Origin: Hominifimenecus microfluidus
GTDB lineage: Bacteria > Bacillota > Clostridia > Lachnospirales > Lachnospiraceae
Length of the DNA stretch: 52,488 nt
Assembly (NCBI GenBank): GCA_020687485.1
Contig: JAJEQR010000026.1
Coordinates: 1-52,488, forward strand
Direction: 5' to 3'
Shown here: positions 9,144-17,065 of the stretch, piece after piece
Position numbering within the stretch: the stretch's first letter is position 1
Layout of the letters: the number at the start of each line of letters is the position of its first letter
Notes under the pieces: generated by a model
What the model saw: only the letters and a program-made list of their open reading frames with translations
Told to the model about the DNA's origin: nothing
Databases searched by the model: none
Position numbers and translations under genes: made by a program

Positions 9144-10046
9144 ATGATTGTTCCATTTATCAGTTTTTATGGCGTCAGCATCAGCGGCTTTACGTTCTTC
9201 TTTAAGCTGAGCATGATGTCGCGGTCGGTGACGGATGTGGTGCTTTTCATTGCAGCTCTGGTGATTGGAATTATTCTCAGTCTGATTCTCCGTGGGAAGA
9301 GCGCGCTGGCAGGAAACGTAGTCATGGTACTGATCAGCAGTGAGATCTTTACGTATCTGATGATTAACCTGATCGCCTACGGTCTGGAATCCTTCGGCAG
9401 TTATGTGGTCTTCTTTATGCTGGCGGTGATGATCTGTGTGAACGCGTACTGCTGGCATGTGGCCTTTACTTCCGGCAGTATGGCGGAAGCGAAAGTTAAT
9501 GCGCAGGAGACAGCAGCTGCCATGAGCCGCATGATGAAGCAGGGAGCTGAAAAGCTGCAGACGGCGGCATCGAAAGCGGCGCAGGGAGCTTCTCAGTTAA
9601 AGGACAGCTTCGAAAAAAACCAGCAGGCGGGAAGAGACTACCGGAAGGAACAGAACCAGCCGCAGTCAAATTCGGCGGAAAATGCAGACTTTCGGAATCA
9701 GAATCCACAGTCCGTGGTTCGTCCGCTTCACCTTGTATGCCGCAGCGGAGAGTATGCAGGAGCGGAGCTGGAGCTTACGCCAGGCCTGAAGATATCGCTG
9801 GGAACCGACCCGACAAAGTGCAATCTCGTCTTTAACTCGACGGAGATCAGGCATCTGCACTGTGTTATCTTCTGCTCGGAGAATCCGGGAATGGTGGTTG
9901 TGCAGGATTTGTCCAGCAATGGAACGATGTGTACGGCGAACGGAAGCACCTTTCGTCTGCCCCGGCAGCAGGCGTGGGAATGCCCGCTGCCCTGCCGGAT
10001 TTCCTTCGGAAAGTATCCGGAGGTCTTCGAGATCACAATGCGTTAA
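9144..10046 (+). CDS. FHA-domain membrane protein, N terminus apparently lost
   Basis: Three or four membrane segments occupy about residues 1-110 (the first already under way at the start codon), followed by an Ala/Gln/Lys-rich helical linker (about 115-190) and a C-terminal FHA-like domain (about 192-300) with SLGTDPTKCN and QDLSSNGTM. FHA domains bind phosphothreonine, so a signalling or scaffold role at the membrane is likely. The frame stays open upstream only back to 9126 (WLLLF before the ATG) and then runs into the Fic remnant, and no ribosome-binding site precedes 9144. I infer that the real N terminus was deleted. It may be a pseudogene or a shortened but translated protein. Confidence 0.65.
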   Translation: MIVPFISFYGVSISGFTFFFKLSMMSRSVTDVVLFIAALVIGIILSLILRGKSALAGNVVMVLISSEIFTYLMINLIAYGLESFGSYVVFFMLAVMICVNAYCWHVAFTSGSMAEAKVNAQETAAAMSRMMKQGAEKLQTAASKAAQGASQLKDSFEKNQQAGRDYRKEQNQPQSNSAENADFRNQNPQSVVRPLHLVCRSGEYAGAELELTPGLKISLGTDPTKCNLVFNSTEIRHLHCVIFCSENPGMVVVQDLSSNGTMCTANGSTFRLPRQQAWECPLPCRISFGKYPEVFEITMR

Positions 10047-10100
10047 AAATTTATAAGCTGAAATGAAAAGCGGGGTCGTTACTGACCTGGAGAAAAAAAT

Positions 10101-10152
10101 AAAAGCACTGTGAGCTTTCCCGTTTTTTCTGGGATGTTCACAGTGCTTTTTT
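10101..10152. terminator. Bidirectional terminator
   Basis: A 13-bp perfect stem, AAAAGCACTGTGA (10101-10113) with TCACAGTGCTTTT (10138-10150), has T runs on both strands. It separates the convergent FHA and dehydratase genes. Confidence 0.9.
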
Positions 10153-10207
10153 GATTGCAATGACTCAAACTGTAACGATTCAGATTGCTTTCATTAATCT
10201 TTTTGCT

Positions 10208-13200
10208 TTAACCAATCTTTTCTGTTTTCTCTTTCTTATCTTCCTCTTCTTTATTGAGGTTTTTAACAGCCGTAGAAAGCATCAGCTTGATTCGGTTCAG
10301 CTGATTGACTTCGCTGGCACCGGGATCGTAATCCACCGCGATAATGTTGGATTCGGGGAAGCTGTGGCGCAGTTCCTTGATGACACCCTTGCCGACAACA
10401 TGGTTCGGCAGGCAGGCGAACGGCTGTGTGCAGACAATGTTGTTCGTGCCGCTGTGGATCAGCTCGATCATCTCGCCGGTCAGGAACCATCCCTCGCCGC
10501 ACTGGTTGCCGATGGATACGAAGGGCTTCGCGTACTCGGCCAGCTGGCGGATATGCGCGGGCGGAGTGAAGCGCTTGCTTTCTGCCAGCGCCCGGCAGGC
10601 GGGCTTGCGCAGATATTCCAGCGCGTCCACAGCCAGATTTCCCATGAATGCGGAACGCTTCGTGCCGCCCAGGTACTTTGCCTTGTAATCCGCATCGAAG
10701 GCACAGTAGGAGAGGAAATCCAGCAGATCCGGCATCACAGCTTCCGCTCCCTCACGCTCCAGCAGATCTACCAGCTGATTATTCGCCAGCGGCAGGAACT
10801 TAACGAGAATCTCACCGACGATGCCGACTCGCGGCTTCTTCATATCCTCATGGATCGGGAAGGTATCGAACTCGTGGACCATCTGGCGGACATTAGCTTT
10901 GAATTTCTTTGTGCCGTATTTCTGATTCTTATCCGTCAGGTCGGCAATCAGCTTCTTCTTCCATGTCTCATGCAGCTCGTTGGCGGAGCCGGGAACCAGC
11001 TCATAGGGACGCACATGATAGAGCATACGCATGAACAGATCGCCATAGATCAGCGCCTGCATCGCGCGGATCAGCATGGGAATGGTATAGTGAAAGCCGC
11101 TGTTCTTCTCCATGCCATTGGCGTTGATGGAGATGACCGGGATATGTCCGAGTCCGTTCTTCTCCAATGCACGGCGGATAAAGTTCAGGTAGTTCGAGGC
11201 ACGGCATCCGCCGCCGGTCTGCGTCATTATGATCGCCAGCTTATCTGTATCGTACTTGCCGGACAAAATCGCGTTCATCAGCTGACCGACGACAATCAGC
11301 GAAGGATAGCAGGCGTCGTTATTTACATACTTTAATCCGGTGTCCACGGCAGCCTTGTTATTCGTATCCGGGATGACGATGTGGTAGCCGTACTGATTCA
11401 GTGCGGGCTCCAGCAGGTCAAAGTGGATCGGAGACATCTGCGGACACAGCAGGGTATACCCCTCGGCACGCATCTCCTCCGTGAACTCGGCGCGCTTGTA
11501 GGCAGAGGTCACAATCGTGCGCTCCACCGGATTCTCTCTGCGGATGCGGAGAGCAGAGAGGAGCGAGCGGATACGGATACGGGCGGCTCCCAGGTTGTTG
11601 ACTTCATCGATCTTCAGCACTGTGTAGATCTTGCCAGAATGGGTCAGAATATCGCTGACCTGATCGGTGGTAACGGCATCCAGTCCGCAGCCGAAGGAGT
11701 TGAGCTGGATCAGATCCAGCTGATCGGAGTTCTTGACATACTCGGCAGCGGCATAAAGGCGGCTGTGGTACATCCACTGGTCATTGGCGATCAGCGGGCG
11801 CTCCGGATTCATCAGATGGGAGATGGAATCCTCTGTCAGGACAGCGATGCCGTAGGACGCAATCAGCTCCGGAATGCCGTGGTTGACTTCCGGGTCGGTA
11901 TGGTACGGGCGTCCTGCCAGGACGATACCGTGGCCGCCGTTCTGCTTCAGCTCTTCGATGACCTTCTCGCCTTCCTTCTGCATATCGGCCTTGGCCGCCA
12001 GCAGTTCCTTCCAGCCGAGTTCACAGGCTTTCTTTACTTTGGCAGCCGGAATATTGAACTGCACCTTAAAGACCTGAACCAGGCGTTTCGAGAGAACCTG
12101 CTCGTTCGTGAAAGCCATAAAGGGACGGATATACTTGATATCGCTGTGATTGATCTCCTCAATATTATTCTTGATATTCTCAGGATAGGACATGACGATC
12201 GGGCAGTTGTAGTGATTCTGCGCGCCTTTCGCCTCCTCACGCTCGTAGAAGACGCAGGGATAGAAGATCGTCTTAATGCCCTGATTCAGCAGCCACTGCA
12301 CATGGCCGTGTGTCAGCTTGGCCGGATAACACTCGGATTCACTCGGGATGGATTCCATTCCAAGCTCGTAGATCTTGCGGGTGGATGACGGGGAAAGCTT
12401 CACGGAGAAACCGAGTTCCTTGAAGAATACGGCCCAGAACGGGAAGTTCTCGTACATGTTCAGTACGCGCGGAATGCCGATCACGCCGTAGGGAGCCTGA
12501 TCCTCCGGCAGCGGCTCATAATCAAACATGCGCTTGTATTTGTATGCGAAGAGGTTCGGAACTTTCTTCGCGTTCTTCTCTTTGCCGAGACCCTTCTCGC
12601 AGCGGTTGCCGGTGATATAGTTGCGGCCGCCGGGGAACTTGTTAATGGTCAGCAGACAGTGATTCGTGCAGCCCTTGCAGCGGGTCAGGGACGAGGTGTA
12701 TTCCAGCTTCAGAATCTCGTCGATAGAGAGCATAGAAGTCTGTTGCCCCTTGCAGCGCTCTCTGGCGATCAGCGCCGCGCCGAATGCACCCATGATGCCG
12801 GCGATATCCGGACGGATCGCCTGGCAGCCGGAGATCATCTCGAAGCTGCGAAGGACAGCATCATTATAGAAGGTACCGCCCTGTACGACAACATTCTCGC
12901 CCAGATCCTTCGGATCGGTGATCTTGATAACCTTGAACAGTGCGTTCTTGATGACGGAGTAGGCAAGTCCGGCGGAGATATCCGAGACGGGAGCGCCTTC
13001 CTTCTGCGCCTGCTTTACATTGGAATTCATGAAAACTGTGCAACGGGTGCCGAGATCCACCGGATTGGACGCGAACAGCGCTTCCTTCGCGAAATCCGTT
13101 ACTTCATAATTCAGAGAGTTCGCGAACTGTTCAATAAAGGAACCGCAGCCGGAGGAACATGCTTCATTCAGAAGGATGGTATCGACCGTATGGTTCTTGA

Positions 13201-14488
13201 TCTTGATACACTTCATGTCCTGGCCACCGATATCCAGAATGCAATCCACCTTCGGATTAAAGAAAGCGGCAGCGTAGTAGTGGGCAACTGTCTCAACTTC
13301 GCCCTCGTCCAGCATCAGGGCGGATTTTAGCAGAGCTTCTCCGTAGCCGGTGGAGCAGGAGAAGGCGATATGCGCATCGGCAGGAATCTGTTCTTTGATT
13401 TCCTTCATAGCGCGAATCGTCGTTGCCAGCGGACTTCCGTTGTTGTTGCTGTAGAAAGAATACAACAGAGAGCCGTCCTCCGAGACGAGGGCCAGTTTCG
13501 TCGTCGTGGAGCCGGCATCGATACCGAGATAGCAGTTCCCGTGATAGGAGGAAAGATCTCCCTTCTTTACCTGGTAGCGGTCGTGGCGTTCACGGAACTT
13601 GCGGTATTCCTCTTCATTATGAAAAAGGGGCTCCATACGCTTGATTTCGAACGCCATCTCGATGCCGGTCTGCAGACGGTGAATCAGGTCGTCAATCGGT
13701 GAGCAGGCATCCTCCTTACTGTTCATGGCAGCGCCGATAGCAGCGAACAGATGTGAGTGATCCGGTGCGATAATATGCTCATCTGTCAGCTTCAGCGTGC
13801 GGATAAAGGCGGCACGCAGTTCCGACAGGAAATGAAGCGGGCCGCCGAGAAATGCCACGTTGCCGCGGATCGGCTTGCCGCAGGCCAGGCCGCTGATTGT
13901 CTGATTCACAACTGCCTGGAAAATAGAAGCAGCCAGATCTTCGCGGGTCGCCCCCTCGTTGATCAATGGCTGAATATCACTTTTCGCGAATACGCCGCAG
14001 CGGGCGGCGATGGGATAAATGGCCTTGTAGTTCTTCGCGTATTCATTCAGACCGGAGGCGTCTGTCTGCAACAGAGCGGCCATCTGGTCAATAAAAGAAC
14101 CGGTGCCGCCTGCGCAGATTCCGTTCATGCGCTGGTCAACACCGCCGGTAAAGTAGATGATTTTGGCGTCCTCGCCGCCAAGTTCAATAGCAACATCTGT
14201 CTGAGGAGCATAGTCCTGAAGTGAAGTCGCGACTGCGACAACCTCCTGGACAAAAGGAACCTTCATGTGCCCGGCGAGATTCAGACCGCCGCTTCCGGTG
14301 ATAACCGGGTGCAGGTCGATGGTCCCGAGCTGTTTCTTTGCGCGGATCAGAAGCTCGGCCAGAGTTTCCTGGATATGTGCCAGATGTCTCTCGTAATCTG
14401 AGAAGACAACGTCTCCTTTCTCATTCAGGATGGCAATCTTTACCGTAGTAGAACCGATATCAATTCCAAGTGAATAATATGTACTCAT
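10208..14488 (-). CDS. Giant 2-hydroxyacyl-CoA dehydratase-type protein with two activator (ASKHA) domains
   Basis: A 1426-residue protein joining parts that are separate in classical 2-hydroxyglutaryl-CoA dehydratase (HgdC, HgdA/B). Two BcrAD/BadFG-type ASKHA ATPase domains come first: LGIDIGSTTVKIAI with CAGGTGSFIDQMA (about 124), and LGIDAGSTTTKLAL (about 320) with CSSGCGSFIEQ (about 442). Both have the Cys used for the bridging iron-sulfur cluster of the activator. Then follow CKGCTNHC (about 604), a DUF2229-like region, and a C-terminal HgdB-like part with NSFGCGLDA, GGGCRASN and NIVCTQPFACLPNHV. The family is widespread in Clostridia, but its substrate is not established. I chose the ATG at 14488 because GGAGG (14498-14502) precedes it. 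No CoA-transferase or partner gene lies beside it. Confidence 0.9.
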   Translation of the reverse strand: MSTYYSLGIDIGSTTVKIAILNEKGDVVFSDYERHLAHIQETLAELLIRAKKQLGTIDLHPVITGSGGLNLAGHMKVPFVQEVVAVATSLQDYAPQTDVAIELGGEDAKIIYFTGGVDQRMNGICAGGTGSFIDQMAALLQTDASGLNEYAKNYKAIYPIAARCGVFAKSDIQPLINEGATREDLAASIFQAVVNQTISGLACGKPIRGNVAFLGGPLHFLSELRAAFIRTLKLTDEHIIAPDHSHLFAAIGAAMNSKEDACSPIDDLIHRLQTGIEMAFEIKRMEPLFHNEEEYRKFRERHDRYQVKKGDLSSYHGNCYLGIDAGSTTTKLALVSEDGSLLYSFYSNNNGSPLATTIRAMKEIKEQIPADAHIAFSCSTGYGEALLKSALMLDEGEVETVAHYYAAAFFNPKVDCILDIGGQDMKCIKIKNHTVDTILLNEACSSGCGSFIEQFANSLNYEVTDFAKEALFASNPVDLGTRCTVFMNSNVKQAQKEGAPVSDISAGLAYSVIKNALFKVIKITDPKDLGENVVVQGGTFYNDAVLRSFEMISGCQAIRPDIAGIMGAFGAALIARERCKGQQTSMLSIDEILKLEYTSSLTRCKGCTNHCLLTINKFPGGRNYITGNRCEKGLGKEKNAKKVPNLFAYKYKRMFDYEPLPEDQAPYGVIGIPRVLNMYENFPFWAVFFKELGFSVKLSPSSTRKIYELGMESIPSESECYPAKLTHGHVQWLLNQGIKTIFYPCVFYEREEAKGAQNHYNCPIVMSYPENIKNNIEEINHSDIKYIRPFMAFTNEQVLSKRLVQVFKVQFNIPAAKVKKACELGWKELLAAKADMQKEGEKVIEELKQNGGHGIVLAGRPYHTDPEVNHGIPELIASYGIAVLTEDSISHLMNPERPLIANDQWMYHSRLYAAAEYVKNSDQLDLIQLNSFGCGLDAVTTDQVSDILTHSGKIYTVLKIDEVNNLGAARIRIRSLLSALRIRRENPVERTIVTSAYKRAEFTEEMRAEGYTLLCPQMSPIHFDLLEPALNQYGYHIVIPDTNNKAAVDTGLKYVNNDACYPSLIVVGQLMNAILSGKYDTDKLAIIMTQTGGGCRASNYLNFIRRALEKNGLGHIPVISINANGMEKNSGFHYTIPMLIRAMQALIYGDLFMRMLYHVRPYELVPGSANELHETWKKKLIADLTDKNQKYGTKKFKANVRQMVHEFDTFPIHEDMKKPRVGIVGEILVKFLPLANNQLVDLLEREGAEAVMPDLLDFLSYCAFDADYKAKYLGGTKRSAFMGNLAVDALEYLRKPACRALAESKRFTPPAHIRQLAEYAKPFVSIGNQCGEGWFLTGEMIELIHSGTNNIVCTQPFACLPNHVVGKGVIKELRHSFPESNIIAVDYDPGASEVNQLNRIKLMLSTAVKNLNKEEEDKKEKTEKIG

Positions 14489-14506
14489 TGTAAATAACCT
14501 CCATAA

Positions 14507-14520
14507 CGGTCGCGAGACCG
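14507..14520 (-). promoter_or_regulatory. Small leader hairpin before the dehydratase gene
   Basis: CGGTC and GACCG enclose a four-base loop. The hairpin lies between the predicted transcription start and the GGAGG of the minus-strand gene, where it could affect ribosome access. No known motif is recognised. Confidence 0.35.
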
Positions 14521-14528
14521 ATTTCTGT

Positions 14529-14557
14529 ATTATAGCTTTTTTAAGGGTAAAAAACAA
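14529..14557 (-). promoter_or_regulatory. Promoter of the dehydratase-type gene
   Basis: Read on the minus strand: TTGTTT (14557-14552), 17-bp spacer, TATAAT (14534-14529), about 40 bp before the start codon. Confidence 0.7.
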
Positions 14558-14638
14558 GACAGTTTCCCTGGCAAAATGATGAACTATCCGTAAAATAATT
14601 GTGAAGAAGAATTTTATGTATTTTTATCACGGATGGAT

Positions 14639-14667
14639 TTGACAAACACAGGAAAAACCAATATAAT
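14639..14667 (+). promoter_or_regulatory. Perfect-consensus promoter of the rhomboid-like/pyk operon
   Basis: TTGACA (14639-14644), exactly 17 bp, TATAAT (14662-14667). An inverted repeat, GCTTCAAA (14703-14710) with TTTGAAGC (14724-14731), lies in the leader and could be a cis-acting RNA or operator. Confidence 0.88.
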
Positions 14668-14754
14668 ATAGTTTAGTTTGAACTTCTTTTATTAAGATAA
14701 ACGCTTCAAAAACTTAAGAATCATTTGAAGCACGTTTAGGAAATGAGGCTACTT

Positions 14755-15594
14755 ATGAATTTTGTCAACAAAATGGAGAAGAAATTCGGCCGCTATGCCA
14801 TTCATAATCTGATGCTGTATCTGATTATCCTGTATGTGGTCGGTTTCTTCATTATTAATACGAATCCTGCGTTCTATGTGCGCTACCTGTCGCTGGATGC
14901 CGGAGCGATCCTGCACGGTCAGATCTGGAGAATCCTTACCTATGTGATCTATCCGCCGAGCACGAATATTTTCTGGCTTGTCCTTGCCAGCTATATCTAC
15001 TATTCACTGGGGCGGACACTGGAGCAGGTAATCGGAACGTTTCGTTTTAATCTGTTCATATTTATTGGTATTCTGGGAAATGTTCTGGCGGCGATTATTA
15101 TCTATCTCCTCCTGGGAGAGACATATCTGCTGACGGCGGATAACCTGTATATGAGTATGCTTCTTGCCATGGCGGTAACTTTCCCGGACATGAAGTTCCT
15201 GCTGTTTTACCTGATTCCGATTCCAGCGAAGTGGCTGGGCTGTGCTTACGGCGCGCTTCTTGTCTATCAGTTTATTATGGGAAGCCTGGCGAGCAAGATT
15301 TCGATTGTAATGGCGCTGCTGAATTTTATCTTTTATTTCTTTATGGTACGCCGTCCGGTACAGTCGGCAAAACAGGCGAAGCGGAAGGTCGTCTATCAGA
15401 TGCAGCAGAATGCGGCTTCAGCAGGCCCACGGCATCGTTGCGCTGTCTGTGGCCGCACGGAGAAGGATGATCCCGATCTGGAGTTCCGTTTCTGCTCCAA
15501 GTGCGAAGGTGGACTGGAATATTGCAAGGATCATCTGTATACACATGTGCATGTAACGAAGGGGAAGAAGGAGGATCATCATGAAGAAAACTAA
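14755..15594 (+). CDS. Rhomboid-like membrane protein without a catalytic serine motif, with C-terminal zinc finger
   Basis: Six or so hydrophobic segments between residues 20 and 205 follow the rhomboid/Derlin layout, including HGQIWRILTYVIYPP (the WR motif of loop 1) and FPDMKFLLFYLIPIPAKWLG. The GxSG active-site motif expected in the fourth helix is replaced by NLYMSML, and no catalytic His is evident, so this is a predicted pseudoprotease. The C terminus carries CAVCG, FCSKCEGG and YCKDHLYTHVH, a probable zinc-binding finger in the cytosol. ATG 14755 is preferred because GAGG lies 6 nt before it; ATG 14743 is an alternative. The gene overlaps pyk by 14 bp, so the two are co-transcribed. 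Confidence 0.78.
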   Translation: MNFVNKMEKKFGRYAIHNLMLYLIILYVVGFFIINTNPAFYVRYLSLDAGAILHGQIWRILTYVIYPPSTNIFWLVLASYIYYSLGRTLEQVIGTFRFNLFIFIGILGNVLAAIIIYLLLGETYLLTADNLYMSMLLAMAVTFPDMKFLLFYLIPIPAKWLGCAYGALLVYQFIMGSLASKISIVMALLNFIFYFFMVRRPVQSAKQAKRKVVYQMQQNAASAGPRHRCAVCGRTEKDDPDLEFRFCSKCEGGLEYCKDHLYTHVHVTKGKKEDHHEEN

Positions 15595-17020
15595 AATCAT
15601 CTGTACGATGGGGCCGAACACGGAGAATGAAGATACGCTGCGTGAGATGATAATCGCCGGTATGGATGTGGCAAGATTCAACTTCTCGCACGGTACACAC
15701 GAAGAACAGCTGACCAAGTTCAATCTCCTGAAGAAGGTAAGAGAAGAGCTGAATATTCCGGTTGCGGCCATGCTGGATACGAAGGGACCGGAGATCCGCA
15801 CTGGCAAACTGGTGGGTGGAGAACCGGTATGTCTGGAACCCGGATCGGAATATACGTTGACGACACGCGAGGTGATTGGTGATGCGTCAGTTGGCCATGT
15901 TACATATGATGGTCTTCCGGAGGATGTATCGGAGGGAGACAAGATCCTGATCGACGACGGCCTGATCGAGCTGACGGTTCTCTCGATTGAAGATACGGAT
16001 ATCCGCTGCCGGGTGTACAACGGCGGCATGTTGGGACAGCAGAAGGGCGTGAATGTTCCCGGCGTTCATGTGCGCCTGCCAGATCTTACGGAGCAGGATC
16101 AGAAAGATATCGTGTTTGCAATCGAGCATGATTTTGATTTCATTGCAGCGTCTTTTGTGCGTTCCGCTGAGTGCATCCATTCGATCCGTCGGATTCTGAA
16201 TTCCTTTGATTCCAAGATCCAGATCATTGCCAAAATTGAGAACCAGGATGGTGTGGAGCATCTGGATGAGATTCTGGAGGCCAGCGATGGCATCATGGTA
16301 GCCAGAGGCGATATGGGCGTGGAGATCCCGCCGGAAGATGTGCCTCATGTACAGAAACAGATGATCGCCCGCTGCAACGCGGTCAGCAAGCCGGTTATCA
16401 CAGCTACGCAGATGCTGGATTCCATGATCCGTAATCCCCGCCCGACCCGCGCGGAAGTCGCCGATGTGGCGAATGCCATCTATGATGGCACGGATGTTAT
16501 CATGCTTTCCGGTGAATCCGCGGTCGGCAAGTATCCGGTGGAGGCTGTGAAGATGATGGTGAAAATCGCGGAGACGACGGAAAAGTTCTTCGATCATGCC
16601 GCGTACCGTGAGAAGGAGCTGGGCGGTGGAAAGTTAAATATTACGAATACGGTATGTCTATCATCTGTATCGGCAGCGGCACAGCTGAATGCGAGATGTA
16701 TTCTTGCGCCCACGCTTTCCGGATATACCTGTCGGATGCTGTCCAAGTGGCGTCCGGATGTCGATATTGTCGGTCTTACTCCGAACGACCGTGTGCTTCG
16801 CCAGATGCAGATTCTCTGGGGTGTGCGTCCGGTGAAGGCGCAGTGGCAGCTTTCGACGGAACAGTTGGCACAGAATGCCGTGAATACGGCGAAAGAGCGC
16901 GGTTACGTAACCAGCGGAGATACTGTGGTTATGACCACAGGCGTGATCAACAATGCGCCCGGAGAGCCTCTGCGCGCGGCCGGATATACGAACATGATGC
17001 GTGTGCTTCCGATTGAATAA
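15581..17020 (+). CDS. pyk: Pyruvate kinase
   Basis: Transfers phosphate from phosphoenolpyruvate to ADP in the last step of glycolysis. At 479 aa it has the short form, without the extra C-terminal PEP-utiliser domain found in Bacillus. Signature segments are ARFNFSHGTHEEQ, TKGPEIRTGKL, IAKIENQDGVEHLDE with the catalytic lysine, GDMGVEIPPEDV and TATQMLDSMIRNPRPTRAEV, followed by MLSGESAVGKYPVEAV. AAGGAGG precedes the ATG inside the end of the upstream gene, which implies coupled expression. It shares the strong promoter at 14639. Confidence 0.98.
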   Translation: MKKTKIICTMGPNTENEDTLREMIIAGMDVARFNFSHGTHEEQLTKFNLLKKVREELNIPVAAMLDTKGPEIRTGKLVGGEPVCLEPGSEYTLTTREVIGDASVGHVTYDGLPEDVSEGDKILIDDGLIELTVLSIEDTDIRCRVYNGGMLGQQKGVNVPGVHVRLPDLTEQDQKDIVFAIEHDFDFIAASFVRSAECIHSIRRILNSFDSKIQIIAKIENQDGVEHLDEILEASDGIMVARGDMGVEIPPEDVPHVQKQMIARCNAVSKPVITATQMLDSMIRNPRPTRAEVADVANAIYDGTDVIMLSGESAVGKYPVEAVKMMVKIAETTEKFFDHAAYREKELGGGKLNITNTVCLSSVSAAAQLNARCILAPTLSGYTCRMLSKWRPDVDIVGLTPNDRVLRQMQILWGVRPVKAQWQLSTEQLAQNAVNTAKERGYVTSGDTVVMTTGVINNAPGEPLRAAGYTNMMRVLPIE

Positions 17021-17065
17021 GATGAAACGACAGTAATTTGTGTGTGATAAGGAGATATAACAGAA

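Noticed and set aside
7339-10046. Prophage or integrative element
   Set aside because: No integrase, att-like direct repeats, tRNA target or structural genes are seen; only a small composition island and a deletion scar.
10151-11335. 394-residue plus-strand frame antisense to the dehydratase gene
   Set aside because: It is a shadow of a conserved gene on the minus strand, with no promoter, ribosome-binding site or domain.
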